Source of the DNA: Ruminococcaceae bacterium UBA737
GTDB lineage: Bacteria > Bacillota > Clostridia > Oscillospirales > Acutalibacteraceae
DNA length: 7,616 bases
Direction: 5' to 3'
NCBI GenBank assembly: GCA_002297415.1
Contig: DBKZ01000093.1
Coordinates: 1-7,616, forward strand
Part shown: piece after piece, positions 1 to 5,974 of the stretch
Position numbering within the stretch: the first letter of the stretch is position 1
How the letters are laid out: the number at the start of each line of letters is the position of its first letter
Made by a program: the position numbers and the translations under genes
Notes under the pieces: model-generated
Told to the model about the DNA's origin: nothing
The model's database searches: none
What the model saw: only the letters and a program-made list of their open reading frames with translations

Positions 1-50
1 AGAGCGAGGCAAAAACGCAGTTGATCCTGTCAGATTAACGAGTATTTTAA

Positions 51-644
51 CATGGCTATGCGAAAAATCTGCCGCCTAAAAACGGGTTCGGATTTATTAT
101 CGCTTGCCTAAGCGTATGGTATCCCGAAATAAATCTCAGGATTACAAACAGCGGAATTTCGGGAAATACCAGCAGGGACCTGCTTGAAAGATATGACCGC
201 GATGTTGTATCCCTTAATCCCGATTGGCTTTCAATCTGTATCGGAATAAACGATGTGTGGAGACAGTTTGATACTCCCGCCTGCTTTGACGCTCAGGTTC
301 AGCCTGCGGAATATGAAAAAAATCTCACCGAAATGATTATAAAAATGAAGGATAGGGTCAAGGGTATTTTCCTTATAACGCCTTATTATATGGAGCCTAA
401 CCGTGAGGACCCGATGAGAAAGAGAATGGATGAATACGGCGCAATAGTCAAAAAGCTTGCCGATAAGTTCGGCTGCACATTCATAGATTTTCAAAAAACC
501 TATGAGGATTATTTAAGCTTCCGCCAGTCCTCTTTTATCGCTTGGGACAGGGTTCACCCGAATCAGATAGGCGCAACGCTTATGGCAAAGGAATTTTTAA
601 AGCATTGCGGCTTTGAATATGATCACACTCCCTTGACAAAATAA
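51..644 (+). pseudogene. SGNH/GDSL-type hydrolase, 5' end broken or truncated
   Basis: This is the body of a secreted-type or cytoplasmic SGNH hydrolase (esterase/lipase/acetyl-esterase fold). Reading codons in one frame from 51 gives HGYAKNLPPKNGFGF, then SGISGNTSRDLLERYD (block II glycine region), IGINDVWRQFD (block III, Gly-x-Asn-Asp) and WDRVHPNQIGA near the C terminus (block V Asp-x-x-His, catalytic Asp and His). Block I, the Gly-Asp-Ser nucleophile motif, should lie about 20-30 residues before position 51. There the same frame has TAA at 36-38 and 48-50, and the other two frames do not show the motif. The only usual start codon left in the open frame is GTG at 255, inside block III, with no ribosome binding site. 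A product from there would lack catalytic serine and oxyanion residues. Either the gene is decayed, or the first bases of the window are low quality or come from a rearrangement or contig edge. The substrate cannot be told from sequence. Family assignment is confident; pseudogene status is moderate. Confidence 0.7.
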
Positions 645-661
645 ATTATAAGTGATATAAT
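633..661 (+). promoter_or_regulatory. Consensus sigma-A promoter for asnS-asnA
   Basis: TTGACA (633-638) and TATAAT (656-661) are separated by exactly 17 bases, a perfect match to the vegetative promoter consensus. The -35 box lies inside the last codons of the SGNH hydrolase frame, whose stop is at 642-644. The predicted transcript start is near 668, just before the first helix of the T-box leader, so promoter and leader positions support each other. Confidence 0.85.
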
Positions 662-667
662 TCCAAT

Positions 668-949
668 TGTTTAAAAGCATTGAGAAAGACAAGTAGCAGG
701 GTAAACGGTGGGCAGTGACCGGCGGACAGTGGAAACGCAGGCATACGCACCTTGTGAATAACACTTTTTAGCTGTAAACTTAAAGGCTTTTTGCCGATTA
801 GGGGCACCGTGGCTTCGCGTTAAGAAGAAAGCGGCTTTTCGGCTGTTGAGTGACCTTTTATTAAAAAAGGTAATTTAGGTGGCACCGCGGATAAATTTTA
901 AGCGTCTATCCGTCCTGAAAATTTTTGGGACGGTATAAGGCGCTTTTTT
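668..949 (+). promoter_or_regulatory. T-box leader, asparagine-specific
   Basis: A tRNA-sensing leader upstream of asnS. Stem I has a helix pairing 696-702 with 749-755, an AGTA motif on the 5' side of the specifier loop (692-695), an AGTGA bulge-like motif (714-718), and the specifier AAC at 760-762 followed by A. Stem III is the hairpin ACCTTTT/AAAAGGT (853-859 with 865-871). The T-box sequence follows. The antiterminator can be drawn as TTAGG (875-879), bulge TGGCACC (880-886) and GCGGATA (887-893), pairing back with TATCCGT (907-913) and CCTGA (914-918). The bulge reads UGGC. Its C matches the G discriminator base known for tRNA-Asn, and the AAC specifier is an Asn codon, so both contacts agree with the downstream genes. 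Uncharged tRNA-Asn should stabilise the antiterminator and allow read-through. The 5' boundary is an estimate from the promoter, and the stem II region (about 770-850) was not fully folded. Confidence 0.92.
902..949 (+). terminator. T-box intrinsic terminator (asnS leader)
   Basis: CCGTCC (910-915) pairs with GGACGG (928-933). The stem extends outward through TAT/ATA to GCG (902-904) with CGC (941-943), and six T residues follow (944-949). The 5' arm (907-915) is the same segment needed for the 3' side of the antiterminator, so the two structures exclude each other, as expected for transcription attenuation. Confidence 0.9.
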
Positions 950-969
950 ATATTTTCGGAGGTAATATT

Positions 970-2346
970 ATGAAGCATATTGATATTGCGGAAATTTTAA
1001 AGGATTCTTCCTTTGTCGGAAAGGAAGTAACGGTCTGCGGATGGGTCAGAACCTCGCGCGACTCAAAAAATATGGCTTTTATCGAGCTTAATGACGGAAC
1101 AAGCTTAAAGCATCTTCAGATTGTTATTGATAAATCGGTTTTATCGGATATCTCGGAATTTCTTAAGCTCGGAACCTCGCTTAAGGTCGAGGGTAAGGTT
1201 GTAGAGTCTGTAGTCGCTAAGGACAACGTTGAGATAAATGCCGAAAAAATATCGGTTTTGGGTGAGTGCCCTGCCGATTATCCTTTGCAGAAAAAAAGAC
1301 ATACTCTTGAATATTTAAGAACAATTCCGGCACTCAGAGTCCGCACAAATACCTTTAATGCGGTTTTGAGAGTCCGTTCGGTTGTTTCGGCCTCTATTCA
1401 TGAGTTTTTCCAGAGCAGGAATTATACCTATATTCATACTCCCCTTATCACCGCAAGCGACTGCGAGGGAGCAGGCGAGATGTTTAAGGTAACGACAATC
1501 GGCTACAGCACCGAATATAAATCCGAAGAGGAATACAATGCCGCCGATTTCTTCGGCAGAAGAGCCGCTCTTTCGGTTTCGGGACAGCTTGAGGGCGAGG
1601 TCGCCGCAATGGGCCTCGGTAAAATTTATACCTTCGGTCCCTCCTTCCGCGCGGAAAAAAGCAATACTCCCCGCCATGTCGCCGAGTTCTGGCATGTAGA
1701 GCCGGAGGTTGCCTTTGCGGAGCTTCCCGATATCATTGAAATTGCAGAAGAAATGATTAAGCATATTATAAATACAGTGCTTGAAAAATGCCCCGATGAG
1801 CTTAAATTCTTCGACGCGCATTTTGAAAATGGACTTATAGAAAAGCTTAAAACCGTTGTAAGCCACGATTTTGCCGTTATGACCTATACCGAGGCTATAG
1901 AAAAATTAAAGGCGAGCGGAGAAAGCTTTGCATACCCCGTCGAGTGGGGCTGTGACCTTATGACCGAGCATGAAAGATATATTTCTGAGGTAATCTGCAA
2001 GAAGCCTGTTTTCCTCACCGATTATCCTAAGGAAATAAAATCCTTTTATATGAAGCAAAATCCGGACGGTAAGACCGTTGCCGCAACCGACCTTTTGGTT
2101 CCTGGCGTCGGTGAAATAATCGGCTGCTCCGAAAGAGAGGCTGACCTTGATAAGCTGCTTGAAGCTATGAAAGCAAGAAATATGAATCTTGATGAATATA
2201 AGGATTATCTGTCATTAAGAAAGTTCGGCTCTGTTCCGCACAGCGGCTTCGGCCTCGGACTTGAGAGAATTATTATGTATGTCACGGGCGTTTCGAATAT
2301 CCGCGATGTCATTCTTTATCCGCGCACTGTCGGAAATATTTCTTAA
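970..2346 (+). CDS. asnS: Asparaginyl-tRNA synthetase
   Basis: A cytoplasmic class IIb aminoacyl-tRNA synthetase that charges tRNA-Asn with asparagine using ATP. The start is the ATG at 970, with GGAGG at 958-962 seven bases upstream. The frame stays open further upstream only through the T-box terminator, so those codons are not used. The product is 458 residues, normal for the family. The N-terminal OB-fold that binds the anticodon is visible at about 16-105 (GWVRTSRDSKNMAFIELNDG). The catalytic domain follows: HTPLITASDCEGAGEMF, motif 2 with FRAEKSNTPRH (Arg227), GVGEIIGCSERE, and motif 3 with GFGLGLERIIMYVTG (Arg433) running into the C-terminal YPRTVGN. The EKSNTPRH pattern is typical of AsnRS. 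It is first in an operon with asnA, 12 bases away, and both are under the asparagine T-box. No missing motifs were seen. Confidence 0.97.
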   Translation: MKHIDIAEILKDSSFVGKEVTVCGWVRTSRDSKNMAFIELNDGTSLKHLQIVIDKSVLSDISEFLKLGTSLKVEGKVVESVVAKDNVEINAEKISVLGECPADYPLQKKRHTLEYLRTIPALRVRTNTFNAVLRVRSVVSASIHEFFQSRNYTYIHTPLITASDCEGAGEMFKVTTIGYSTEYKSEEEYNAADFFGRRAALSVSGQLEGEVAAMGLGKIYTFGPSFRAEKSNTPRHVAEFWHVEPEVAFAELPDIIEIAEEMIKHIINTVLEKCPDELKFFDAHFENGLIEKLKTVVSHDFAVMTYTEAIEKLKASGESFAYPVEWGCDLMTEHERYISEVICKKPVFLTDYPKEIKSFYMKQNPDGKTVAATDLLVPGVGEIIGCSEREADLDKLLEAMKARNMNLDEYKDYLSLRKFGSVPHSGFGLGLERIIMYVTGVSNIRDVILYPRTVGNIS

Positions 2347-2358
2347 GAGGTTATATTT

Positions 2359-3348
2359 ATGGAAAAATATAAGTCTAAGCTTTCGGTTCTTGAAACTCAG
2401 AAGGCTATAAGAGCGTTAAGACATAGATTTGAAGAAAACCTTTGCGACGGGCTTAATTTAAGCCGCGCATCGGCTCCGCTTTTCGTTAAAAAGGGCAGCG
2501 GACTGAATGACGACCTTAACGGCGTTGAAAGACCGGTTTCCTTTGATATCTTGGAAACAGGCGAGGAGGTCGAGGTTGTCCATTCGCTTGCAAAGTGGAA
2601 AAGAATGGCGCTCGCTAAATACGGCTTTAAAATGCACACCGGTCTTTATACCGATATGAACGCAATCCGCAGAGACGAGCATTGCGACAGTATCCATTCC
2701 CTTTATGTCGACCAGTGGGACTGGGAAAAGGTGATTTCAAAAGAAGACAGAAATTTTGATTATCTTAAGGATACGGTATACCGAATTTATTCCGCAATTT
2801 TAAATACTGCCGACGGTATCGAAAGACAGTACCCCGAGCTTGATAATTATCTTCCGAGAAAGATAAAATTTATATCAACCTATGAGCTTGAAGAAAAATA
2901 TCCCGAGCTTTCGCCTAAGGAAAGAGAAAATAAAGCCGCAAAGGAATTCGGCGCGATTTTCCTGACGCAGATTGGCGGCAGACTTAAAAACGGAGAAAAG
3001 CATGACGGCAGAGCCCCCGATTATGACGATTGGAAGCTAAACGGCGATATAATCGTCTATAACCGCGTGATCGACGCCGCGTTCGAAATATCCTCAATGG
3101 GAATAAGAGTCGATAAGGATAGCCTTTTTTCTCAGCTTAAAGAGGAAAACGCGCTCGACAGATTGGAGTTTCCTTTCCATAAAGCCCTTGTAAACGGCGA
3201 GCTTCCCTATACTATAGGCGGAGGAATAGGACAGTCGAGACTCTGTATGCTCCTTCTTCAAAAGGCGCATATCGGTGAGGTTCATGCTTCCGTTTGGCCC
3301 GAAAGCGAAATGAAACGCTGTAAGGAACAGGGAATTGTTCTTCTTTAA
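2359..3348 (+). CDS. asnA: Aspartate--ammonia ligase (asparagine synthetase A)
   Basis: A cytoplasmic enzyme that makes asparagine from aspartate, ammonia and ATP via an aspartyl-AMP intermediate. Its fold is related to class II aspartyl-tRNA synthetases. The 329 residues match the usual length of about 330. Recognisable family segments in order are LSVLETQKAIRALRHRFEENL near the N terminus, PLFVKKGSGLNDDLNGVERP (about 41-60), VVHSLAKWKRMAL, MNAIRRDE, then SLYVDQWDWEKVI. Near the C terminus is GGGIGQSR (287-294), the motif 3-like ATP-binding segment ending in an arginine, followed by VHASVWPE. The ATG at 2359 has an AAGAGG ribosome binding site and lies 12 bases after the asnS stop, so the two are co-transcribed. 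Pairing synthesis with charging under one Asn T-box means asparagine starvation raises both. Only the ammonia-dependent form is present here; the glutamine-dependent AsnB is not in the window. Confidence 0.97.
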   Translation: MEKYKSKLSVLETQKAIRALRHRFEENLCDGLNLSRASAPLFVKKGSGLNDDLNGVERPVSFDILETGEEVEVVHSLAKWKRMALAKYGFKMHTGLYTDMNAIRRDEHCDSIHSLYVDQWDWEKVISKEDRNFDYLKDTVYRIYSAILNTADGIERQYPELDNYLPRKIKFISTYELEEKYPELSPKERENKAAKEFGAIFLTQIGGRLKNGEKHDGRAPDYDDWKLNGDIIVYNRVIDAAFEISSMGIRVDKDSLFSQLKEENALDRLEFPFHKALVNGELPYTIGGGIGQSRLCMLLLQKAHIGEVHASVWPESEMKRCKEQGIVLL

Positions 3349-3365
3349 TAGAAATTTAAATGTTG

Positions 3366-3399
3366 ATGACCCGTGTATTTGCTACACGGGTCATTTTTT
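3366..3399 (+). terminator. Intrinsic terminator after asnA
   Basis: A perfect 12-bp stem, ATGACCCGTGTA (3366-3377) with TACACGGGTCAT (3383-3394), has a 5-base loop and a T-run at 3394-3399. It begins 17 bases after the asnA stop. Read from the other strand, the hairpin is followed only by a mixed AT stretch (CAACATTTAAATT), so it may work weakly for the convergent minus-strand gene, which shows no other terminator. Confidence 0.93.
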
Positions 3400-3421
3400 A
3401 TAAAGCCGCCCTTAAATTTTA

Positions 3422-4279
3422 TCAGATAGTGCCTGTAACCGTAAGAACGCTTTCCCCTGGAACTACGGTGATAACGCCTGTAGTCGGGTCCTGAGTGTAG
3501 GTTGCGGCAGGAACGGTGATTTGTCCTGCGGCAGTTGTGAATAATCCGGAGGTTGCGTTATAGGTGTAGTTGGTGGGTGATGTCCATGCGGTTGAGTTAA
3601 AGGTGACCGCAATATCCGAAAGCACGGGATTGAAGGTGTCGGTTATTATTACATTGTCTGCGGCGACTGCTGCGGTGTTGCCGGTGTTCTGAATTGTAAA
3701 GGTATAGGTTACCTGACTGTTTTGAGTAACGGTTGCAGGGCTTATAGCCTTTATAATGTTAAGCTCGGGCTGAGCGGAAGCCGTAACGGTGGCTTCGGCG
3801 GTTATAGGAGCGGTAAGTCCGGCGCCTGTTGCCGTAACGGTGTTTGCAATTGTCGACGCGGCGGCTATCGGCGCAAATTCGTTGGTATCGGCATTGTAAA
3901 CTATTGCGGCATTTGAGTTTGCGGGAATGTTTATTCCTGTAATAGAAAGCGGCGGACTTGCGGTTACGGTAGGAGCGGTTTGTAAAACGCCGTTAATATA
4001 AAATTTAATAGAACCTGCCTCATAGGTCAAGGGATAAACCGTTGTACCGCCTGTTGTCTGATAAGAACCTAAATTGTCGGTAACGGTTATTCCGTTTAAT
4101 GCGGAAGTTCCCGAATTTATAAGATTTATAACATAGGTTACATTATCACCCACACTATAGCTTGCCGAGACGGGTGTTTTTGTCATGGTAAGGGTTTCTA
4201 AAAGATTTCCCGTTGCGATGTTTGAATTCACCGTGCGTCCGTTGTAGGTCATGGTCGCCTGATTGGTAAATATTGCCAT
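3422..4279 (-). CDS. Leaderless two-domain DUF11 (conserved repeat domain) protein
   Basis: Function unknown. The start is taken as the ATG at 4279 because GGAGG (complement of 4288-4292) lies eight bases upstream; an upstream in-frame ATG at 4315 has no such site. The product is 285 residues. After a short head (MAIFTNQATMTYNGRTVNSN) come two DUF11-type beta-sandwich repeats, about 30-160 (TKTPVSASYSVGDNVTYVINLINSG...ITVTDNLG) and 171-285 (IIKAISPATVTQNSQVTYTF...VIITDTFNPVL). It contains no cysteine, only three lysines and one arginine, and is rich in Thr, Ala, Asn and Val, as in extracellular Ig-like proteins. Yet there is no signal peptide, transmembrane helix, sortase motif or S-layer domain. 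DUF11 repeats usually occur in surface proteins. I recall proteins with a similar head in clostridia, but not a tested role. TGA is followed directly by TAA. It converges with asnA and diverges from the glucosaminidase gene. Confidence 0.85.
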   Translation of the reverse strand: MAIFTNQATMTYNGRTVNSNIATGNLLETLTMTKTPVSASYSVGDNVTYVINLINSGTSALNGITVTDNLGSYQTTGGTTVYPLTYEAGSIKFYINGVLQTAPTVTASPPLSITGINIPANSNAAIVYNADTNEFAPIAAASTIANTVTATGAGLTAPITAEATVTASAQPELNIIKAISPATVTQNSQVTYTFTIQNTGNTAAVAADNVIITDTFNPVLSDIAVTFNSTAWTSPTNYTYNATSGLFTTAAGQITVPAATYTQDPTTGVITVVPGESVLTVTGTI

Positions 4280-4359
4280 TTTATCTTCCTCCGTGTTTTC
4301 ATTTAGATAAAACAAAATCCTTGAAATAAGATTCCTTGGAAGTTGTGTTATCTAATACC

Positions 4360-4387
4360 ATAATATGTAACATATTAGGTGTTGACA
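4360..4387 (-). promoter_or_regulatory. Possible promoter for the DUF11 gene
   Basis: On the minus strand, TGTCAA (complement of 4382-4387) and TATTAT (complement of 4360-4365) are spaced by 16 bases. This -35 is the exact complement of the -35 of the divergent plus-strand promoter, so both polymerases would compete for the same bases. It implies a leader of about 75 bases. The match is imperfect and other AT-rich sites exist. Confidence 0.3.
4361..4377. repeat. Inverted repeat in divergent promoter region
   Basis: TAATATG (4361-4367) and CATATTA (4371-4377) form perfect 7-base arms around TAA. The repeat ends four bases before the -35 box of the plus-strand promoter and covers the possible minus-strand -10. 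That is where an operator for a dimeric regulator could sit, although AT-rich palindromes also arise by chance. An overlapping outer pair, CTAATA (4352-4357) with TATTAG (4374-4379), is also present. Confidence 0.5.
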
Positions 4388-4410
4388 GCGGAACAAACAG
4401 GGTTTATAAT
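4382..4410 (+). promoter_or_regulatory. Consensus sigma-A promoter for the glucosaminidase-cohesin operon
   Basis: TTGACA (4382-4387) and TATAAT (4405-4410) are 17 bases apart, a perfect consensus match. Transcription should begin near 4417, giving a leader of about 28 bases before the ATG at 4445. This rules out the upstream in-frame starts at 4379 and 4415, which lie in or before the promoter. Confidence 0.88.
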
Positions 4411-4444
4411 AAAAATGTATTGTTATATCAAAGGGTGGGATAAT

Positions 4445-5956
4445 ATGTCGAAACAAAAAAGATTTTTAAGTATGTTCCTTGCTGTTTTGACGGTTGTCGC
4501 CGCCCTTTTTTGCACTGATAATTTTGTCTCGGCTCAGAATTCAATAGGAATTGTAACAGGCGACGGTGTTAGAATAAGAGCTGCGGCTACAACAAATTCT
4601 CAAGAAATTACAAGTTTAAAGATTGGAACTGAGGTTGAAATTATAAGCAAGGTCACCGGCAGTCAGGCAGAAGCGGACCACGGTACCGATTGGTATAAGG
4701 TAAGATATAACGGTCAGGAGGGCTATATTTACGGCCATTATATCACTATTAAAACCGTTGACGGTGATTTCGAAACCCTGCTTGCCCAGTTTCCCGAATA
4801 CTATAAGCCGTATTTAAGGGTTCTTCATAATATTTACCCTAATTATAAATTCATTCCCGATAAGCTTAATATGTCTTTTGATGAGGCAGTCAATGCCGAA
4901 TATAACAGCAATGTAAAAGTAGCACCAAAAGGTTGGCCTGTTTTCGAAGATGCGAGATGGTATTCTTCTTTGCCCTCGGCATTTAATCCGGACGGTACAA
5001 GAAAAGTTGTAGACGGTAATTGGTTTTATGCTTCCAGAACAGCCATAGCATATTTTATGGACCCGAGAAATTTCCTCTCGGGCACGGATATTTATATGTT
5101 TGCCCAGCAAGGATATGATCCGAATTTGCATACTGTTGATTTTGTAAAAACGATAGTAAAAGGAACTTTCTTAGAAAACGGGTATGACGGAAATCAAAAT
5201 GCTTATATAGAAGATATTATTTACGCTTCTGAAAATACTCTTGTAAGCCCTTGCATTATAGCAGGCAAAATTATTTCCGAGCAAGGGAAAGAAGGAGACA
5301 GCAGGCTTATAAGCGGAACGGTTGCCGGATATGAAAATTGTTATAATTTCTTTAATTTCGGAGCTTCGGGTACTACACAGGAGGATGTAGTAAAAAGCGG
5401 CTTGGTATATGCAAAAAAAAGCGGATGGACCTCGAGACGGGCTTCAATTTTAGGCGGTGCCGAGACATATAAGGCAGGATACATCGAAAGAGGACAGGAT
5501 ACATATTATTATACGAATTTTAATGTTGTAAGTGCGCCTTATTATACTCATCAGTATGCAACAAGTCTTTGGGATGCAAAAAATAACGCCGCTAATTTTT
5601 CAAAACCTTTTTTAAAGGATGCTTCAATTGCTATGACTTTTAAAATTCCGGTTTATACCTCTATTCCCGATACCGTTTCTATAAAGCCCGACCAAAGCAG
5701 TAATCCCGACCCCACTCCTACGCCCGATCCAACCCCCGACCCGACACCTACACCGTCGGGAACTAACGGCGATGTTAACGGAGACGGAGCTATAGATATA
5801 GTCGACCTTGCGGCAATGAAATTCCATATGCTCGGCAGACAGCAGTTGAGCGGAGCGGCTTTTAATCGCGCCGATATAAATAAAGACGGGGTTATAGATG
5901 TTGTCGATCTTGCGGCAGTCAAATTCTATCTTTTGGGTATGAGAACATCTTTATAA
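4445..5956 (+). CDS. Secreted SH3b - beta-N-acetylglucosaminidase-like - type I dockerin protein
   Basis: Likely a peptidoglycan hydrolase of the bacterial glucosaminidase group (LytD/GH73-like), acting outside the membrane. The ATG at 4445 is used, with AGGGTGGG five bases before it, giving 503 residues. Residues 1-30 are a signal peptide (cleavage after VSA). An SH3b wall-binding domain spans about 34-103 (DGVRIRAAATTNSQEI...WYKVRYNGQEGYIYG). The hydrolase domain spans about 108-400, with FPEYYKPYLRVLHNIYPN, a YFMDPRNFL block (203-211), the helix SPCIIAGKIISEQG whose Glu279 is the best candidate catalytic acid, then YNFFNFGA and IERGQDTYYYTNFN. A Pro-Asp-Thr linker (about 416-441) leads to a C-terminal type I dockerin (442-503). 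Its two calcium loops have ligands D443/N445/D447/D451/D454 and D477/N479/D481/D485/D488. The paired recognition residues are hydrophobic (I452/V453, V486/V487). The cohesin-like gene follows after 18 bases. Domain calls are strong; the exact bond cut is inferred from the family. Confidence 0.92.
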   Translation: MSKQKRFLSMFLAVLTVVAALFCTDNFVSAQNSIGIVTGDGVRIRAAATTNSQEITSLKIGTEVEIISKVTGSQAEADHGTDWYKVRYNGQEGYIYGHYITIKTVDGDFETLLAQFPEYYKPYLRVLHNIYPNYKFIPDKLNMSFDEAVNAEYNSNVKVAPKGWPVFEDARWYSSLPSAFNPDGTRKVVDGNWFYASRTAIAYFMDPRNFLSGTDIYMFAQQGYDPNLHTVDFVKTIVKGTFLENGYDGNQNAYIEDIIYASENTLVSPCIIAGKIISEQGKEGDSRLISGTVAGYENCYNFFNFGASGTTQEDVVKSGLVYAKKSGWTSRRASILGGAETYKAGYIERGQDTYYYTNFNVVSAPYYTHQYATSLWDAKNNAANFSKPFLKDASIAMTFKIPVYTSIPDTVSIKPDQSSNPDPTPTPDPTPDPTPTPSGTNGDVNGDGAIDIVDLAAMKFHMLGRQQLSGAAFNRADINKDGVIDVVDLAAVKFYLLGMRTSL

Positions 5957-5974
5957 ATAAAAGGAGCTTTCAGT

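Noticed and set aside
255..644. Separate 129-residue gene starting at GTG 255
   Set aside because: Coding similarity to SGNH hydrolases continues upstream in the same frame to position 51. The GTG lies inside the GINDVW motif and has no ribosome binding site.
925..969. Upstream in-frame start for asnS
   Set aside because: These codons lie in the T-box terminator hairpin. The ATG at 970 has GGAGG at the right distance and matches the family N terminus.
1315..1866. Long minus-strand open frame inside asnS
   Set aside because: It is opposite a conserved gene, has no recognisable domain or ribosome binding site, and results from the codon pattern of the sense strand.
4280..4315. Longer N terminus (MFYLNENTEEDK) for the DUF11 protein
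   Set aside because: It would place the GGAGG site inside the coding sequence and has no ribosome binding site of its own. The added residues are not a signal peptide either.
4379..4444. Longer N terminus for the glucosaminidase
   Set aside because: The TTG at 4379 overlaps the -35 box and the ATG at 4415 lies at the transcript start. The start at 4445 gives a normal signal peptide.
5704..5756. Short tandem repeats (CCNACNCC type) as a CRISPR or mobile element signature
   Set aside because: They encode the Pro-Asp-Thr linker in frame, with no spacers, terminal repeats or transposase nearby.
5653..5922. Minus-strand open frame with VGVGSG repeats
   Set aside because: It is the reverse complement of the Pro-Asp-Thr linker and dockerin codons of the enzyme gene.
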